A stretch of 64,000 nt of DNA from Streptomyces avicenniae (lineage in GTDB: Bacteria > Actinomycetota > Actinomycetes > Streptomycetales > Streptomycetaceae): the NCBI RefSeq assembly GCF_000719135.1, contig NZ_JOEK01000001.1, positions 248,001 through 312,000 of the forward strand. The letters run 5' to 3'. Positions 26,324 to 35,026 of the stretch are shown here, piece by piece. The notes beneath the pieces are model-generated. The model was not told the origin of the DNA and did no database searches. It worked only from the letters and a program-made list of their open reading frames with translations. The stretch's first letter is position 1. Every line of letters starts with the position of its first letter. The translations under genes were made by a program, and so were the position numbers.

Positions 26324-26362
26324 CGACGGCCCGGGAGCGCCACACGCGCTCCCGGGCCGTCG
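26324..26362. terminator. Strong 17-bp hairpin after bkdC
   Basis: CGACGGCCCGGGAGCGC (26,324-26,340) pairs perfectly with GCGCTCCCGGGCCGTCG (26,346-26,362) around a 5-base loop. It sits between the convergent bkdC and bpa genes and would end transcription in both directions. There is no T-run, as usual in this GC range. Confidence 0.85.
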
Positions 26363-26394
26363 CCGCGCCGGGGTCGGCCCCGGCCCCCGTTCCC

Positions 26395-26949
26395 TCAGAG
26401 GTACGGCCCGGAGCCGGTCGTGCCGTGCCCGGCCTCGCCCAGGTCGTCCGGGAGCGAGCCGGGCGGCAGGGCCCGCCGCATCTGCTCCAGCTGCGCCCGC
26501 GCCGCCATCTGCTGCGCGAACAGCGCCGTCTGGATGCCGTGGAAGAGCCCTTCGAGCCAGCCGACGAGCTGGGCCTGCGCGATGCGCAGCTCGGCCTCCG
26601 TCGGCACGCTGTCCTCCCCGAAGGGCAGGGACAGGCGGCTCAGCTCCTGCACCAGCTCGGGCGCGAGCCCTTCCTCCAGTTCCTTGACGGAGCTGGCGTG
26701 GATCTCCGCCAGGCGGGCGCGGCTGGCCTCGTCGAGCGGCGCCGCCTTCACCTCTTCCAGCAACTGCTTGATCATGCTGCCGATCCGCATGACCTTCGCC
26801 GGCTGTTCCACCATCTCGGTCACGGGGGTCTCGGTGCGGCCCTCGTCGCCGTCGCCCCGGCCGGGAGCGCCGCTCAGCGCCATCCCGTCCGGACCCACGA
26901 CCAGGATCTGGGCGTTCTCCTGCGGTGGTTCGTTCCTCGGCTGAGTCAT
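26395..26949 (-). CDS. bpa: Bacterial proteasome activator (Bpa)
   Basis: 184 aa. Four-helix ring protein that opens the actinobacterial 20S proteasome without ATP. Visible features are a disordered acidic N-terminus, helices such as VMRIGSMIKQLLEEVKAAPL, LDEASRARLAEIHASSVKEL and AQAQLVGWLEGLFHGIQTAL, and a C-terminal GPYL. The mycobacterial protein ends GQYL; the penultimate Tyr docks into the proteasome, so the tail is functional in principle, with Gln changed to Pro. Start ATG at 26,949; an earlier TTG would add five residues. The proteasome genes themselves are not in this window. Confidence 0.9.
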   Translation of the reverse strand: MTQPRNEPPQENAQILVVGPDGMALSGAPGRGDGDEGRTETPVTEMVEQPAKVMRIGSMIKQLLEEVKAAPLDEASRARLAEIHASSVKELEEGLAPELVQELSRLSLPFGEDSVPTEAELRIAQAQLVGWLEGLFHGIQTALFAQQMAARAQLEQMRRALPPGSLPDDLGEAGHGTTGSGPYL

Positions 26950-26970
26950 GGGTCCATCATGCAACGGCGC

Positions 26971-29775
26971 TCACCCCGCCCGCCGCGCGAGGGTGATCCG
27001 CGAGCGCGTGAGCAGCGCCGCGAGCAGGCACGCGACCAGCGGCACGCCGATCAGCAGCTCGCCGAACGTCGCCCAGGGCAGTTCGAGGAACAGCTCGGGG
27101 CGCCCGCCGTCCACCCAGCCGCTTTCGAGGCTCTCCTCCCACCACCGGTTCTGCGTCCGGTGGTCGGCCAGCACCATGGCGATGCCGGGGACGAGGCCCG
27201 ACACGGCGCCCAGCACCACACCCATCAGGGCGATGACGCCGCACTGGAGTCCGGAGAGGGTGCGCCGCACGCGGGGTGCGGCGCCCACGGCGGCGAGCGT
27301 CGCGAGGTCGGCGGCGGAGTCGGCCTGGGCGAGGCCGGTCGCGATGCCCGCCGCGCCGATGGTGAGGACGAGGGCGACCAGCGTGAGGACGAGCAGCGGC
27401 AGCGACGTGGAGCTCTCGTAGCCGCGCTCGACGTCCCAGGACATCGCGTCGCCGAACCCGTCCATGGCCCCGTCGAACGCCCGGCGCTCCGCGTCGTCGG
27501 GGGCGGCCGAGGTGGACCAGAAGCTCGCGGTGTCCACGGCACGCAGCCCGGCGGCCTCGGCGGTCTCCGGGGAGATCAGCATGTCCACGGGCCCGTCGCC
27601 CGGGGCGGTGACGGAGGGGAACGTCCAGGAGCTGTCAGGGGCGGCGACCAGGTTGCCGTTCTCGTCCCACTCGTCCTCGCCCGGGCTCTCCCAGTACTCG
27701 AAGGTGGTCTCGCCCTCCGCCGAACGGTAGAGGTCGTTGAAGACGACCGCGCCGCCCTCGTCCAGCGTCCGCAGGGTCTCCGGGGTGTCCACGCCGAGCA
27801 CGCGCAGCAGTTCAGGACCGGCCACGGCGACCGAAATCATGGCCATGCTGCCGTTGCTGACGCTGTTGAGGCAGCGCGGGTCGTCGGCGAGGCGCAGGCG
27901 TTCCTCGTGGGTCAGCCGCTGGGCGTCGTCCCCGCCGGACATCGGGCAGCGGTTGGCCTCGGGCACGGCGATCGCCTGGTAGGAGCAGGTCCCCGAGGAG
28001 TCGCACTCGTCCTCGTCGAGGACGACGGCGGAGACGTCCGCGCGTTCGGCGACCGGGAGTTCCCGTTCGGCCGCCTGGCGGCTCCTGGCGAGAGCGGAGG
28101 CGGACGAGTCGTCGTACTCCCACAGGTTCATGGAGACGGTGCCCTCGGGCACGGCCGCGGCGTAGTCGGCCCGGTTCCGCGCGTCCTCGCTGACCAGGAC
28201 GGTGCTGACGGTGACGAGCCCGGCGACCGCCGCGAGGATCGCGGCCACGGCGGGGGCGCTGCGGCCCCGGTTGCGCGCCGCGTCCCGCAGGGCGAGCCGG
28301 CCGGACAGCGGCAGCCTCCTGCCGAGGCGGCCGAAGGCGCCGACCAGCGCGGGGGTGAGGGCGACGACGCCGAGTTCGGCGACGATCGCCCCGGCGGCCA
28401 CGAAGGTCGCGTCGTCCATCATGACCGCGCCCGCCAGGGCGACGACCGCGCCGAGCACCAGGGCGACACCCCCGACGACCGGCAGGACACGGCTCCCGCG
28501 CCGCACGCCGCGGCGCCCCGTGAGGGACTCCAGCACGTCGCCGCGCGAGGCGGTGACGGCCGGGACGAGCGCGGCGCACGTGCCGACGAGGACGGCGAGT
28601 GCCGCGATGGCGCCCAGTTCCAGGACGCGCAGGTCCCAGGCGCCGAAGCGCTGGCCGACGGCCTCCTCGATGAACGGCCTGGCGGCCATCGTGCCGAGGA
28701 TGCCGAGGACGACGCCGACCACGGCGGCCACGGCGCCGAGCACGATGCCGCTGGCCAGGGTGATGGCCCGCAGGTGGCGGCGGTCGCCGCCGTTGGCGCC
28801 GATCAGACCGAGCTGACGGCGCGAGCGGCGCACGCCGACGGCGAACGCGGGCCCGGCCAGCAGGCAGATCTCCAGGACGACGAGGGAGACGACGGTGCCG
28901 ACGCCGACGAACGCCTCCGCGGTGAGGTCGGCGCTGGAGCCCCAGTCGAGGCCGTAGCCCTCCTCGGCGGGCGGCGGGTCGAGGCGGACGGCGCGGGAGA
29001 CGACCGTGTAGCCCTCCGCGTTCGCCTCCTTGACGGCGGACCAGTCCACGTCGCCGGGGACGGCGACCAGGTAGGAGGCGGTGAGCGAGTCCTCCGCGTC
29101 CGTGCCGGCGAGGCGGGCGATGAGGGCGCCGGGGCGGGCGATGATCTCGTCCGTGTTGAGTTCGGAGGGGATCTCGTAGGTGCCGACGACCTCGGCGGAC
29201 ACGTCCGTGCCCGCGAGGGTGAGGTCGTCGCCGAGGGACAGTCCCGACCTGTCGAGGAAGTTCTCGGTGACGACGACCTCGCCCGGCCCCTCGGGGAGGC
29301 GGCCGTCGAGCGGGGTGAGCATCCCTTCGGTCAGCGGGTCGGAGATGTCGATCTCGCGCAGGGCCGCGCGGACGATCCCGTCGCCGACATCGATGCGCAG
29401 GTAGGTGCTGAGATCGCTCAGGACCGTGGCGTCGTCGGGCAGCAGGGGGGTGAGGGACACCGGGGGGCGCCCGTCGAGGTCCGGTGGCGGCGGGACGTCG
29501 CCCTCCGGGTCCGTCCAGCTCACGCTCTCGCCGTCGAACGACTGCTCGACCTGGCCGTCGCTCTCCAGGCGGTAGCGGGCGTCCGCCGCGCCCATGGAGC
29601 GGGTCAGCTCCTCCCGCGGGGACAGCTCGCCGGAGCGGAAGACCACGTCGGCGGCGGAGACGCCGAGGATGGGCAGGGCGATCATGGCGACGACCAGGGC
29701 GCTGCGGCCCTTGGCGCGGAGGGCGTCACGGCGGGCGATGCGCAGGGCGAGCCGCCAGGTGGACAGGGCGCTCAC
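26971..29775 (-). CDS. FtsX-type ABC permease
   Basis: 934 aa. N-terminal membrane helix (SALVVAMIALPILGVSAADV), a large extracellular domain of roughly 230 residues, a three-helix FtsX block (VVSLVVLEICLLAGPAFAVG and following), a second outside domain with Cys pairs (DECDSSGTCSY), and a second FtsX block near the C-terminus (LVLTLVALVLTIGAAGIATG). Such MacB-like permeases do not move cargo through the membrane but transmit force to the outside or extrude lipoproteins and peptides. GTG start overlaps the ATPase stop (GTGA). Controlled by the PadR gene at the head of the operon. Confidence 0.9.
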   Translation of the reverse strand: MSALSTWRLALRIARRDALRAKGRSALVVAMIALPILGVSAADVVFRSGELSPREELTRSMGAADARYRLESDGQVEQSFDGESVSWTDPEGDVPPPPDLDGRPPVSLTPLLPDDATVLSDLSTYLRIDVGDGIVRAALREIDISDPLTEGMLTPLDGRLPEGPGEVVVTENFLDRSGLSLGDDLTLAGTDVSAEVVGTYEIPSELNTDEIIARPGALIARLAGTDAEDSLTASYLVAVPGDVDWSAVKEANAEGYTVVSRAVRLDPPPAEEGYGLDWGSSADLTAEAFVGVGTVVSLVVLEICLLAGPAFAVGVRRSRRQLGLIGANGGDRRHLRAITLASGIVLGAVAAVVGVVLGILGTMAARPFIEEAVGQRFGAWDLRVLELGAIAALAVLVGTCAALVPAVTASRGDVLESLTGRRGVRRGSRVLPVVGGVALVLGAVVALAGAVMMDDATFVAAGAIVAELGVVALTPALVGAFGRLGRRLPLSGRLALRDAARNRGRSAPAVAAILAAVAGLVTVSTVLVSEDARNRADYAAAVPEGTVSMNLWEYDDSSASALARSRQAAERELPVAERADVSAVVLDEDECDSSGTCSYQAIAVPEANRCPMSGGDDAQRLTHEERLRLADDPRCLNSVSNGSMAMISVAVAGPELLRVLGVDTPETLRTLDEGGAVVFNDLYRSAEGETTFEYWESPGEDEWDENGNLVAAPDSSWTFPSVTAPGDGPVDMLISPETAEAAGLRAVDTASFWSTSAAPDDAERRAFDGAMDGFGDAMSWDVERGYESSTSLPLLVLTLVALVLTIGAAGIATGLAQADSAADLATLAAVGAAPRVRRTLSGLQCGVIALMGVVLGAVSGLVPGIAMVLADHRTQNRWWEESLESGWVDGGRPELFLELPWATFGELLIGVPLVACLLAALLTRSRITLARRAG

Positions 29776-30509
29776 CGCTCACCGCCGCCGACGAGCAGCG
29801 AATCGGCGGTACCGGCGGTCGTCTCGTCCACGACCGTGCCGTCCCGCAGGAAGACGACGCGGTCGGCCCAGGCGGCGTAGCGGGGCTCGTGCGTGACCAT
29901 GACGGTCGCGGCGCCCTGGTCGCAGCGCTTGCGCAGGAGGACGAGGACGCTCTCGCCGGTCTCGGAGTCGAGGGCGCCGGTGGGCTCGTCGGCCAGGAGC
30001 AGGCGGCGTTCGCCGATGAGGGCGCGGGCGATCGCGACGCGCTGCTGCTGGCCGCCCGACATCTCGTCGGGGAAGCGGTCGGCGACCTCGGCGAGACCTA
30101 TCTCCTCCAGCGCGGCGAGCGCCTCGCGGCGGGCGGCGCGGCTGCGGACGCCGTCGAGTTCGCGGGGCAGCGCGATGTTCTCGGCGGCGGTGAGGGCGGG
30201 GACGAGGTTGTAGTCCTGGAAGACGTACCCGATGCTCGTGCGGCGGACCTTGGCCAGGGCGGGGCGCTTCAGCTCGCCGAGGGAGACGCCCTCGACCAGC
30301 ACCTCGCCCGAGCTGGCGGTGTCCAGGCCCCCGGCGAGCGTCAGCAGGGTGGACTTGCCGGAGCCGGAGGGGCCCATGACGGCGACGAACTCGCCCGCGT
30401 CCACGGTCAGGTCGATGCCGCGCAGCGCGTGGACGGTGGCGGCGCCCGTGCCGTGGACGCGGGTCAGCTCCCGCAGGCGCAGGACGGGCGGGCGGGGTGC
30501 GGTGGTCAT
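29772..30509 (-). CDS. MacB/LolD-type ABC ATPase
   Basis: 245 aa ATP-binding subunit. Walker A MGPSGSGKST, Q-loop FQDYNLVPALTA, signature MSGGQQQRVAIARAL, Walker B LLLADEPTGALDSETG, H-loop VMVTHEPRYA. The ADEPTGALD sequence is typical of the MacB/LolD group. ATG at 30,509 behind GGAG; start overlaps the PadR stop (ATGA) and its own stop overlaps the permease start, so the three genes form one translation-coupled operon. Confidence 0.94.
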   Translation of the reverse strand: MTTAPRPPVLRLRELTRVHGTGAATVHALRGIDLTVDAGEFVAVMGPSGSGKSTLLTLAGGLDTASSGEVLVEGVSLGELKRPALAKVRRTSIGYVFQDYNLVPALTAAENIALPRELDGVRSRAARREALAALEEIGLAEVADRFPDEMSGGQQQRVAIARALIGERRLLLADEPTGALDSETGESVLVLLRKRCDQGAATVMVTHEPRYAAWADRVVFLRDGTVVDETTAGTADSLLVGGGER

Positions 30510-31135
30510 GAGATCTCCTGGCGGGCGGCGCGGCCCGCGCGGTCCGGGGTGTCGGCGTCGTCGGGGGGCGGGGCGGGGGCTGACGGGGGGCGCTCGGCGA
30601 GCGCGTGGGCGAGGCGTACGAGGCGCGCCTCGCAGTGGTCCAGCCAGCGGGTCTCGGCCTCGGCGGCGAAGATGAGCTGTTCGAGGACGAGGAGCCAGGC
30701 GATGTCGTCGCTGTTGTCGGGGCCCCCGGACAGGGCCCGGCTCTTGAGGCGCGTGTAGTCCTGGAGCGCGGCCAGGGAGTGGCGGCGCTGGTTCTGGATG
30801 ACGGTGCGGATGTCCACGCCAGGGGTGCTGATGGCCATGGCGAGCTTGATGGCCAGTTCGTCGCGGGCGGGCTGGGTGCGGTCCACGGGGCGCTCGTACC
30901 ACTCCACGAGTTCGCGGCGCCCGGTCTCGGTGATGGCGTAGAGCTGCTGCTTGGCGTCACCGCCCGGCTCGGGGGCGATCAGGCCGTCGCGTTCGAGGCG
31001 GCCGAGGGTCGTGTAGACCTGCCCGATGTTGAGGGGCCAGGTGGCACCGGTTCTGGCCTCGAACTCGGTGCGGAGCTGGGAACCGTAGCGCGGGCCGTGG
31101 TCCAGCAGGGCGAGTAGCCCGTAGCGGATCGACAT
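30506..31135 (-). CDS. PadR-family repressor of the ABC operon
   Basis: 209 aa. N-terminal winged helix (MSIRYGLLALLDHGPRYGSQ, IGQVYTTLGRLERDGLIAPE) and a C-terminal helical dimerisation region of the long PadR class (EQLIFAAEAETRWLDHCEAR). PadR repressors commonly control adjacent ABC or RND exporters and respond to the exported compound. ATG at 31,135 lies inside a set of TATAC/GTATG repeats that look like its own operator. A leaderless transcript is possible because no ribosome site precedes the start. Confidence 0.9.
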   Translation of the reverse strand: MSIRYGLLALLDHGPRYGSQLRTEFEARTGATWPLNIGQVYTTLGRLERDGLIAPEPGGDAKQQLYAITETGRRELVEWYERPVDRTQPARDELAIKLAMAISTPGVDIRTVIQNQRRHSLAALQDYTRLKSRALSGGPDNSDDIAWLLVLEQLIFAAEAETRWLDHCEARLVRLAHALAERPPSAPAPPPDDADTPDRAGRAARQEIS

Positions 31136-31160
31136 ACCGCGTATGTATACCGGGTATGTT
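31131..31160 (-). promoter_or_regulatory. Palindromic promoter/operator for the PadR operon
   Basis: Overlapping inverted repeats: CATAC-CGC-GTATG at 31,133-31,145, then TATACCGGGTATG through 31,158. On the minus strand TATACAT just upstream of the ATG resembles a -10 box. Operators of this ATGTAT/ATACAT kind are usual for PadR proteins, so autoregulation is likely. Confidence 0.6.
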
Positions 31161-31436
31161 GCGGGTTCCGCAATTCACGTCCGGCCGCACGGCAGGCCAC
31201 GGCGTGTTCGAAAGGGATGGGGGCGCCCGGAAAGGTGAGCACGCGTCGGGCGGTTGGGGGTGGGGAGCCCTCCGTCCCATGGGCGGGGAGAAGGGCTCCG
31301 GCGCGGCACGTCGGCTGTGGGGGTCGGGGGGCGGTGGACGGTGGCGGCGGGTGGCCGGGGTGGGCGTGGCTGGCGGTGGGCGACGGGAGTGGGGGCGGGA
31401 GCGCGGGGGCCTGAAGCGGCCGGACCTGGGCGGGAG
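31161..31436. other. G-rich intergenic stretch
   Basis: About 275 bp with strong G bias on the plus strand (runs such as GGTTGGGGGTGGGGAG). No gene with a credible start or codon pattern is seen in either strand, and no repeat family recognised. Confidence 0.5.
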
Positions 31437-32081
31437 TCAGTCGGCGCCGAGGGTGACGGCGGCGGGCAGCGCGGCGAACGCCTCGTCCACCGCGACGATC
31501 AGCGTGGCCAGCCGGACGTCGTCGTCGCGCCCTCCAGGACCGCTGCGGACCCAGTTCTTCGCGGCGCAGCGCCAGGCCGCGAGCGCCATCTCGCCGAGCA
31601 GTCGCAGGCGGACGTCACCCCGGCTGTCGATCCCGAGCCGGTCCTCCAGCAGTTCGACGAGACGGCGCTGCACGGTGATGGAGGCCAGGTCGCTGTGGTC
31701 GCGCAGGGTGGGCGTGCGGGCGGCGAGACCACGGGTGGCGAGGAACCGGCCGGTCCACTCGGGACCCATCCCGGCGAGGGTGTCCGTGAGCGCCTCGCGC
31801 AGCGTGGCGAGGACCTCGCCACGCGGACGCAGGGCGGCGACGCGTTCGAGGTAGGCGTCCCACAGATCGGTCTCGGCCGCCAGGGCGACGGCCTCCTTGG
31901 ACGGGTAGGTGCGGAAGAAGGTCCGCTTCGAGATCTCGACCGTGTCCACCAGGTCGTCGAGCGTGGTGGCCTCGAAGCCCTGGTCGAGGAAGAGCCGAAG
32001 GGCCGTGTCGGCCAACTCGCGGCGGGTGCGGCGTTTCTTGCGTTCGCGCAGAGGTAACGCGTTCTCCGGTGAAACGGGCAT
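31437..32081 (-). CDS. TetR-family regulator
   Basis: 214 aa. N-terminal HTH: RRTRRELADTALRLFLDQGF followed by LVDTVEISKRTFFRTYPSKE, the typical TetR recognition helix. The C-terminal ligand domain is helical and unassigned. No divergent target gene; the next gene on the same strand is a small membrane-anchored protein. A CTACC-GACA-GGTAG inverted repeat (32,091-32,104) lies 10 bp before the start and is the probable autoregulatory site. The ribosome site is weak. Confidence 0.9.
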   Translation of the reverse strand: MPVSPENALPLRERKKRRTRRELADTALRLFLDQGFEATTLDDLVDTVEISKRTFFRTYPSKEAVALAAETDLWDAYLERVAALRPRGEVLATLREALTDTLAGMGPEWTGRFLATRGLAARTPTLRDHSDLASITVQRRLVELLEDRLGIDSRGDVRLRLLGEMALAAWRCAAKNWVRSGPGGRDDDVRLATLIVAVDEAFAALPAAVTLGAD

Positions 32082-32176
32082 GGGAAAAGCCTACCGACAG
32101 GTAGCCGCCACCGAGCGGCTTTGGCCACAAGAGGCGTTCGCCTCTGAGTGGCAGACGGAGCGTGCGTCCCGTTCCG

Positions 32177-32533
32177 TCACTCCTGGCGCAGCCGCAGACC
32201 CAGGATGCCGAGCCCGAGCCCCAGACAGGCGAGCCCCGTGCCCAGCGGGAGGACGGGCGGCATCTCGCCGCCGCCCTGGCGCGCCGCGACGGCCTGGCCG
32301 CCGGAAGGCTCCGCCGGTTCCTCACGGACGGGCCCCGGCAGGGCCGGGGGTGACAGCGGCTGCCCCCAGCGGGAGACGGGCCGGTCGGCGTGGCGCCGCT
32401 CCGGCGCGGCGGACTCCCGTTCCTCGCCCGGCACGCGTTCCTCCGCGCCCGCCGAGGCGGCCATCGGCACCAGCAGAACCGTCATCAGCGCGGCCAGGAA
32501 AACGGCCGTCGCGCTGCCCGCGCTCACCCTCAC
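32177..32533 (-). CDS. Small secreted or membrane-tethered protein
   Basis: 118 aa. Signal peptide MRVSAGSATAVFLAALMTVL ending near SAGA, a charged Pro/Glu/Arg-rich spacer, and a C-terminal hydrophobic helix (LGTGLACLGLGLGILGL) with LRLRQE at the end, so it could be held in the membrane by its tail. No domain recognised. Similar short signal-spacer-helix proteins are frequent in Streptomyces. GTG start with GGGGCGGG upstream. Between its start and 32,760 no gene is visible. Confidence 0.6.
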   Translation of the reverse strand: MRVSAGSATAVFLAALMTVLLVPMAASAGAEERVPGEERESAAPERRHADRPVSRWGQPLSPPALPGPVREEPAEPSGGQAVAARQGGGEMPPVLPLGTGLACLGLGLGILGLRLRQE

Positions 32534-32760
32534 AGGCCCGCCCCTTCACACTCCATCCGATGCTGTCACCAGCGTCACACAACTGATGAAAAGCCGCATG
32601 TCAGGCAATCGATGCGCGGCGCGTCTCCCCCGGTCACCCCCTCGCACGCCACGCGCCCGACCCGCGCGACCGCCATGATCGACGGCGGCGGCAGACGTAC
32701 GGGGGGAGCCGGGTTGCCCGCCGTGTACCGGCGCCGGAACACTCCGGGCGCGCGAGGGCG

Positions 32761-33735
32761 TCAGCGCGTCAGGATGATCTTCCCGGTGTGGTCGCCCTCC
32801 AGCGCGCGATGCGCCTGCGCCGCCTCGTCCATGGGCAGGGTGCGGTCCACCACCGGCCGCACGCGCCCGTCCGCCAGCAGCGGCCACACGTGCTCGCGCA
32901 CCTCGGCGACGATCGCCGACTTCTCCGCCACCGGGCGGGCCCGCAGCGAGGCCGAGGTGATCGAGCCGCGCTTGGCCATGAGCGCCTGGAGGTTCAGCTC
33001 CGCCGTGACGCCGCCCTGGAACCCGATGACGGAGATCCGGCCGTTGGGGGCCAGGGCCTCGATGTTACGCGCCAGATACTTCGCGCCGATGATGTCGAGG
33101 ATCACGTCGGCGCCCCGGCCCTCGGTGGCCGCCTGGATCTCCTGGACGAAGTCCTGCTCGCGGTAGTTGACGAGGACGTCGGCGCCCAGCTCGGCGCAGC
33201 GGGCCAGCTTCTCGGCGCTCCCGGCCGTCACGGCGACGCGGGCGCCGAACGCCTTGGCCAGCTGGATCGCGACCGTCCCGATGCCGCTGCCGCCGCCGTG
33301 CACGAGCAGCGTCTGCCCGGCGGCGAGCCGGGCGCCCGCGAACACGTTCGACCAGACCGTGCACAGCACTTCGGGCAACGCCCCGGCCGTCACGAGGTCG
33401 ATGCCCTCGGGGACGGGCAGCAACTGCCCGGCGGGCACGGCGACCAGCTCCGCGTAGCCCCCGCCCCCCAGCAGCGCGCACACCTCGTCGCCGACGTGGA
33501 ACCCGCTCACCCCGGCCCCGACCGCCGCCACGCGGCCCGCGCACTCAAGGCCCGGGTACGGCGAGGTGCCGGGCGGCGGGGCGTACCGGCCCTGGCGCTG
33601 GAGCACGTCGGCACGGTTCACCCCGGCCGAGACCACATCGACCAGGACCTCCCCCTCGCCCACCTCGGGATCGGGCACCTGCGTCCACACCAGGACGTCG
33701 GCGTCCCCTGGCTCGGTAATCGAGATCGCATACAT
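32761..33735 (-). CDS. NAD(P)H:quinone oxidoreductase, zinc-independent MDR family
   Basis: 324 aa. Medium-chain reductase fold of the quinone oxidoreductase/PIG3 group: N-terminal SAGVNRADVLQRQGRY, GLECAGRVAAVG, then the nucleotide-binding motif VHGGGSGIGTVAIQLAKAFG and the C-terminal HRALEGDHTGKIILT. No zinc-binding Cys cluster. It probably reduces quinones or enones with NADPH. ATG at 33,735 is chosen because MYAISITEPGDADVL is the usual N-terminus; the longer frame upstream is low-complexity. It is transcribed away from the CRISPR array. Confidence 0.92.
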   Translation of the reverse strand: MYAISITEPGDADVLVWTQVPDPEVGEGEVLVDVVSAGVNRADVLQRQGRYAPPPGTSPYPGLECAGRVAAVGAGVSGFHVGDEVCALLGGGGYAELVAVPAGQLLPVPEGIDLVTAGALPEVLCTVWSNVFAGARLAAGQTLLVHGGGSGIGTVAIQLAKAFGARVAVTAGSAEKLARCAELGADVLVNYREQDFVQEIQAATEGRGADVILDIIGAKYLARNIEALAPNGRISVIGFQGGVTAELNLQALMAKRGSITSASLRARPVAEKSAIVAEVREHVWPLLADGRVRPVVDRTLPMDEAAQAHRALEGDHTGKIILTR

Positions 33736-33747
33736 GCCGGGAAAGCT

Positions 33748-33870
33748 ACCCCCGCACCCACCCCCGACCACGCCCCACACCACCGCCACGCCGCCCCTCA
33801 TCACCCCCAGCCCGAACCCACCCACGCCGACAAGCCCCCTGCGGCCAGCACCCCCAGCAAGTCACATCTC
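33748..33870. repeat. C-rich, nearly G-free tract
   Basis: Low-complexity plus-strand sequence dominated by C and A (CCCACACCACCGCCACGCC and similar). It is not periodic. It fills the space between the oxidoreductase start and the leader-distal end of the CRISPR array. No gene seen. Confidence 0.5.
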
Positions 33871-33878
33871 CCGGCCCG

Positions 33879-34444
33879 GCTGCGAACCCTCATGGGGTGA
33901 TGAGCGACCCCGAGCTGGTCCGCGCGGAAGATGTCGCGTGGAGGTTGCGAACCCTCAAGAGGTGACGAGCGACACGACCTGGAAGACCTACGCGAACTTC
34001 CTGCTCTCCACCATGTTGCGAACCCTCAAGGGGTGATGAGCGACGGGGCGTCTCCTCCTGGCTGACCCTGGTCACGCCGGGGTTGCGAACCCTTCAGGGG
34101 TGATGAGCGACCCATCGACCGGCAGGCCCAGGCGGCCGAGGCCGTGTTGCGAACCCTTCAGGGGTGATGAGCGACTCCTCAAGGGCGTGCCGGGCGTGCA
34201 TATCTACAAGTTGCGAACCCTTCAGGGGTGATGAGCGACGGTGGCTGGCCTGTGCTGTTGCGGTGGATGACCGGCGGTTGCGAACCCTTCAGGGGTGATG
34301 AGCGACCCGTGTACCAGTCGGCCTGCATCGCGTAGCCGTAGGCCAGTTGCGAACCCTTCAGGGGTGATGAGCGACCCGTTGGATCACACCGTCGCGCCAC
34401 AGGAACCGGTTCGTGTTGCGAACCCTTCAGGGGTGATGAGCGAC
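33879..34444 (-). CRISPR. Main CRISPR array, nine 30-bp repeats and eight spacers
   Basis: Repeats at 33,879, 33,944, 34,015, 34,082, 34,146, 34,210, 34,277, 34,346 and 34,415 (each 30 bp). Plus-strand consensus begins GTTGCGAACCCTTCAGGGG and ends TGATGAGCGAC. Spacers are 34-41 bp. The six right-hand repeats are identical; the three left-hand ones have changes (CCCTCAT, CCCTCAAGAGG, CCCTCAAGG). Decay normally marks the old end, and the reverse complement ends TTCGCAAC, like the ATTGAAAC-type 5' handle of type I-B crRNA. Both point to transcription on the minus strand with the leader on the right. The cas genes lie 3.3 kb away. Confidence 0.97.
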
Positions 34445-34704
34445 CCGAGGGTAAAGCCGCAGGTCGTTGGGGTGGAGAGGCGCTGGTGGAGAGGGAGTTT
34501 TGCAGCGGACCGGCGGTAGTGCATCTGTGCTGGTCAGAGGGGCGCGCGTCGGCCTCCGGCCGCGTGTCCATTCTGCCCGGTCAGGTGCGGTGAAGCATCG
34601 CTTCCGGGGAGCTGCCTCAACTTCTCGCCGGAAGCGGCCACTTACCGCACCTGCCTCCCGCGCCGTCCATGCGGGAGACTGGTGCGTGACTGGGAGGGTG
34701 CCCT
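34445..34704 (-). promoter_or_regulatory. Putative leader of the main CRISPR array
   Basis: 260 bp between the last intact repeat and the next gene. If the array is read on the minus strand this must hold the leader and promoter. It is less GC-rich than neighbouring coding DNA (GGGAGTTTTGCAGCGGACCG). I cannot point to a definite promoter. No gene seen. Confidence 0.4.
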
Positions 34705-34992
34705 GTGGAACTCGTGGTGTTCATGACGCTGCCCGGATTGGTCATACTCCTGATCGGGATGGCCTTCGTCGATCGCGTGCTGGTGGCCTGGCGAGGCGGT
34801 GGGCACGGTGGTGTCTCCGCGACCGGCTTCGAGATGCTGCACGCAAGCCTCCTTCCCGGCAAGGAGCACGAGTTGCAGCAGCGCGAAACCATGACGCTGC
34901 TGCGCGACGAGGAAGGGGACGGCGCCCCTCCCCACTCCAACGTAGATCTGGACCACGGCAAGGCCGTCATCCATCTGCGCGACATCCCCTGA
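34705..34992 (+). CDS. DUF6191-like small membrane protein
   Basis: 95 aa. N-terminal membrane helix (VVFMTLPGLVILLIGMAFV), a short Gly/His linker, then HASLLPGKEHELQQRETMTL and the C-terminal DGAPPHSNVDLDHGKAVIHL, which is the pattern of the DUF6191 family. Function unknown. GTG at 34,705 with GGGAGG seven bases upstream. It stands between the CRISPR array and the ClpN-domain gene and has no visible link to CRISPR function. Confidence 0.75.
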   Translation: MELVVFMTLPGLVILLIGMAFVDRVLVAWRGGGHGGVSATGFEMLHASLLPGKEHELQQRETMTLLRDEEGDGAPPHSNVDLDHGKAVIHLRDIP

Positions 34993-35026
34993 CCCGCGCG
35001 GACGTCGCGGTGGACCGGCCGGGGCG

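Noticed and set aside
26425..29880. 1151-aa plus-strand open frame
   Set aside because: Antisense shadow of the bpa/FtsX operon; composition is His/Gly/Asp/Arg-rich nonsense.
34179..34571. Open frame across the CRISPR array giving repeated Ser-Ser-Pro-Leu-Lys-Gly-Ser-Gln units
   Set aside because: It is just the translation of repeats and spacers; there is no ribosome site and the frame follows the CRISPR period.
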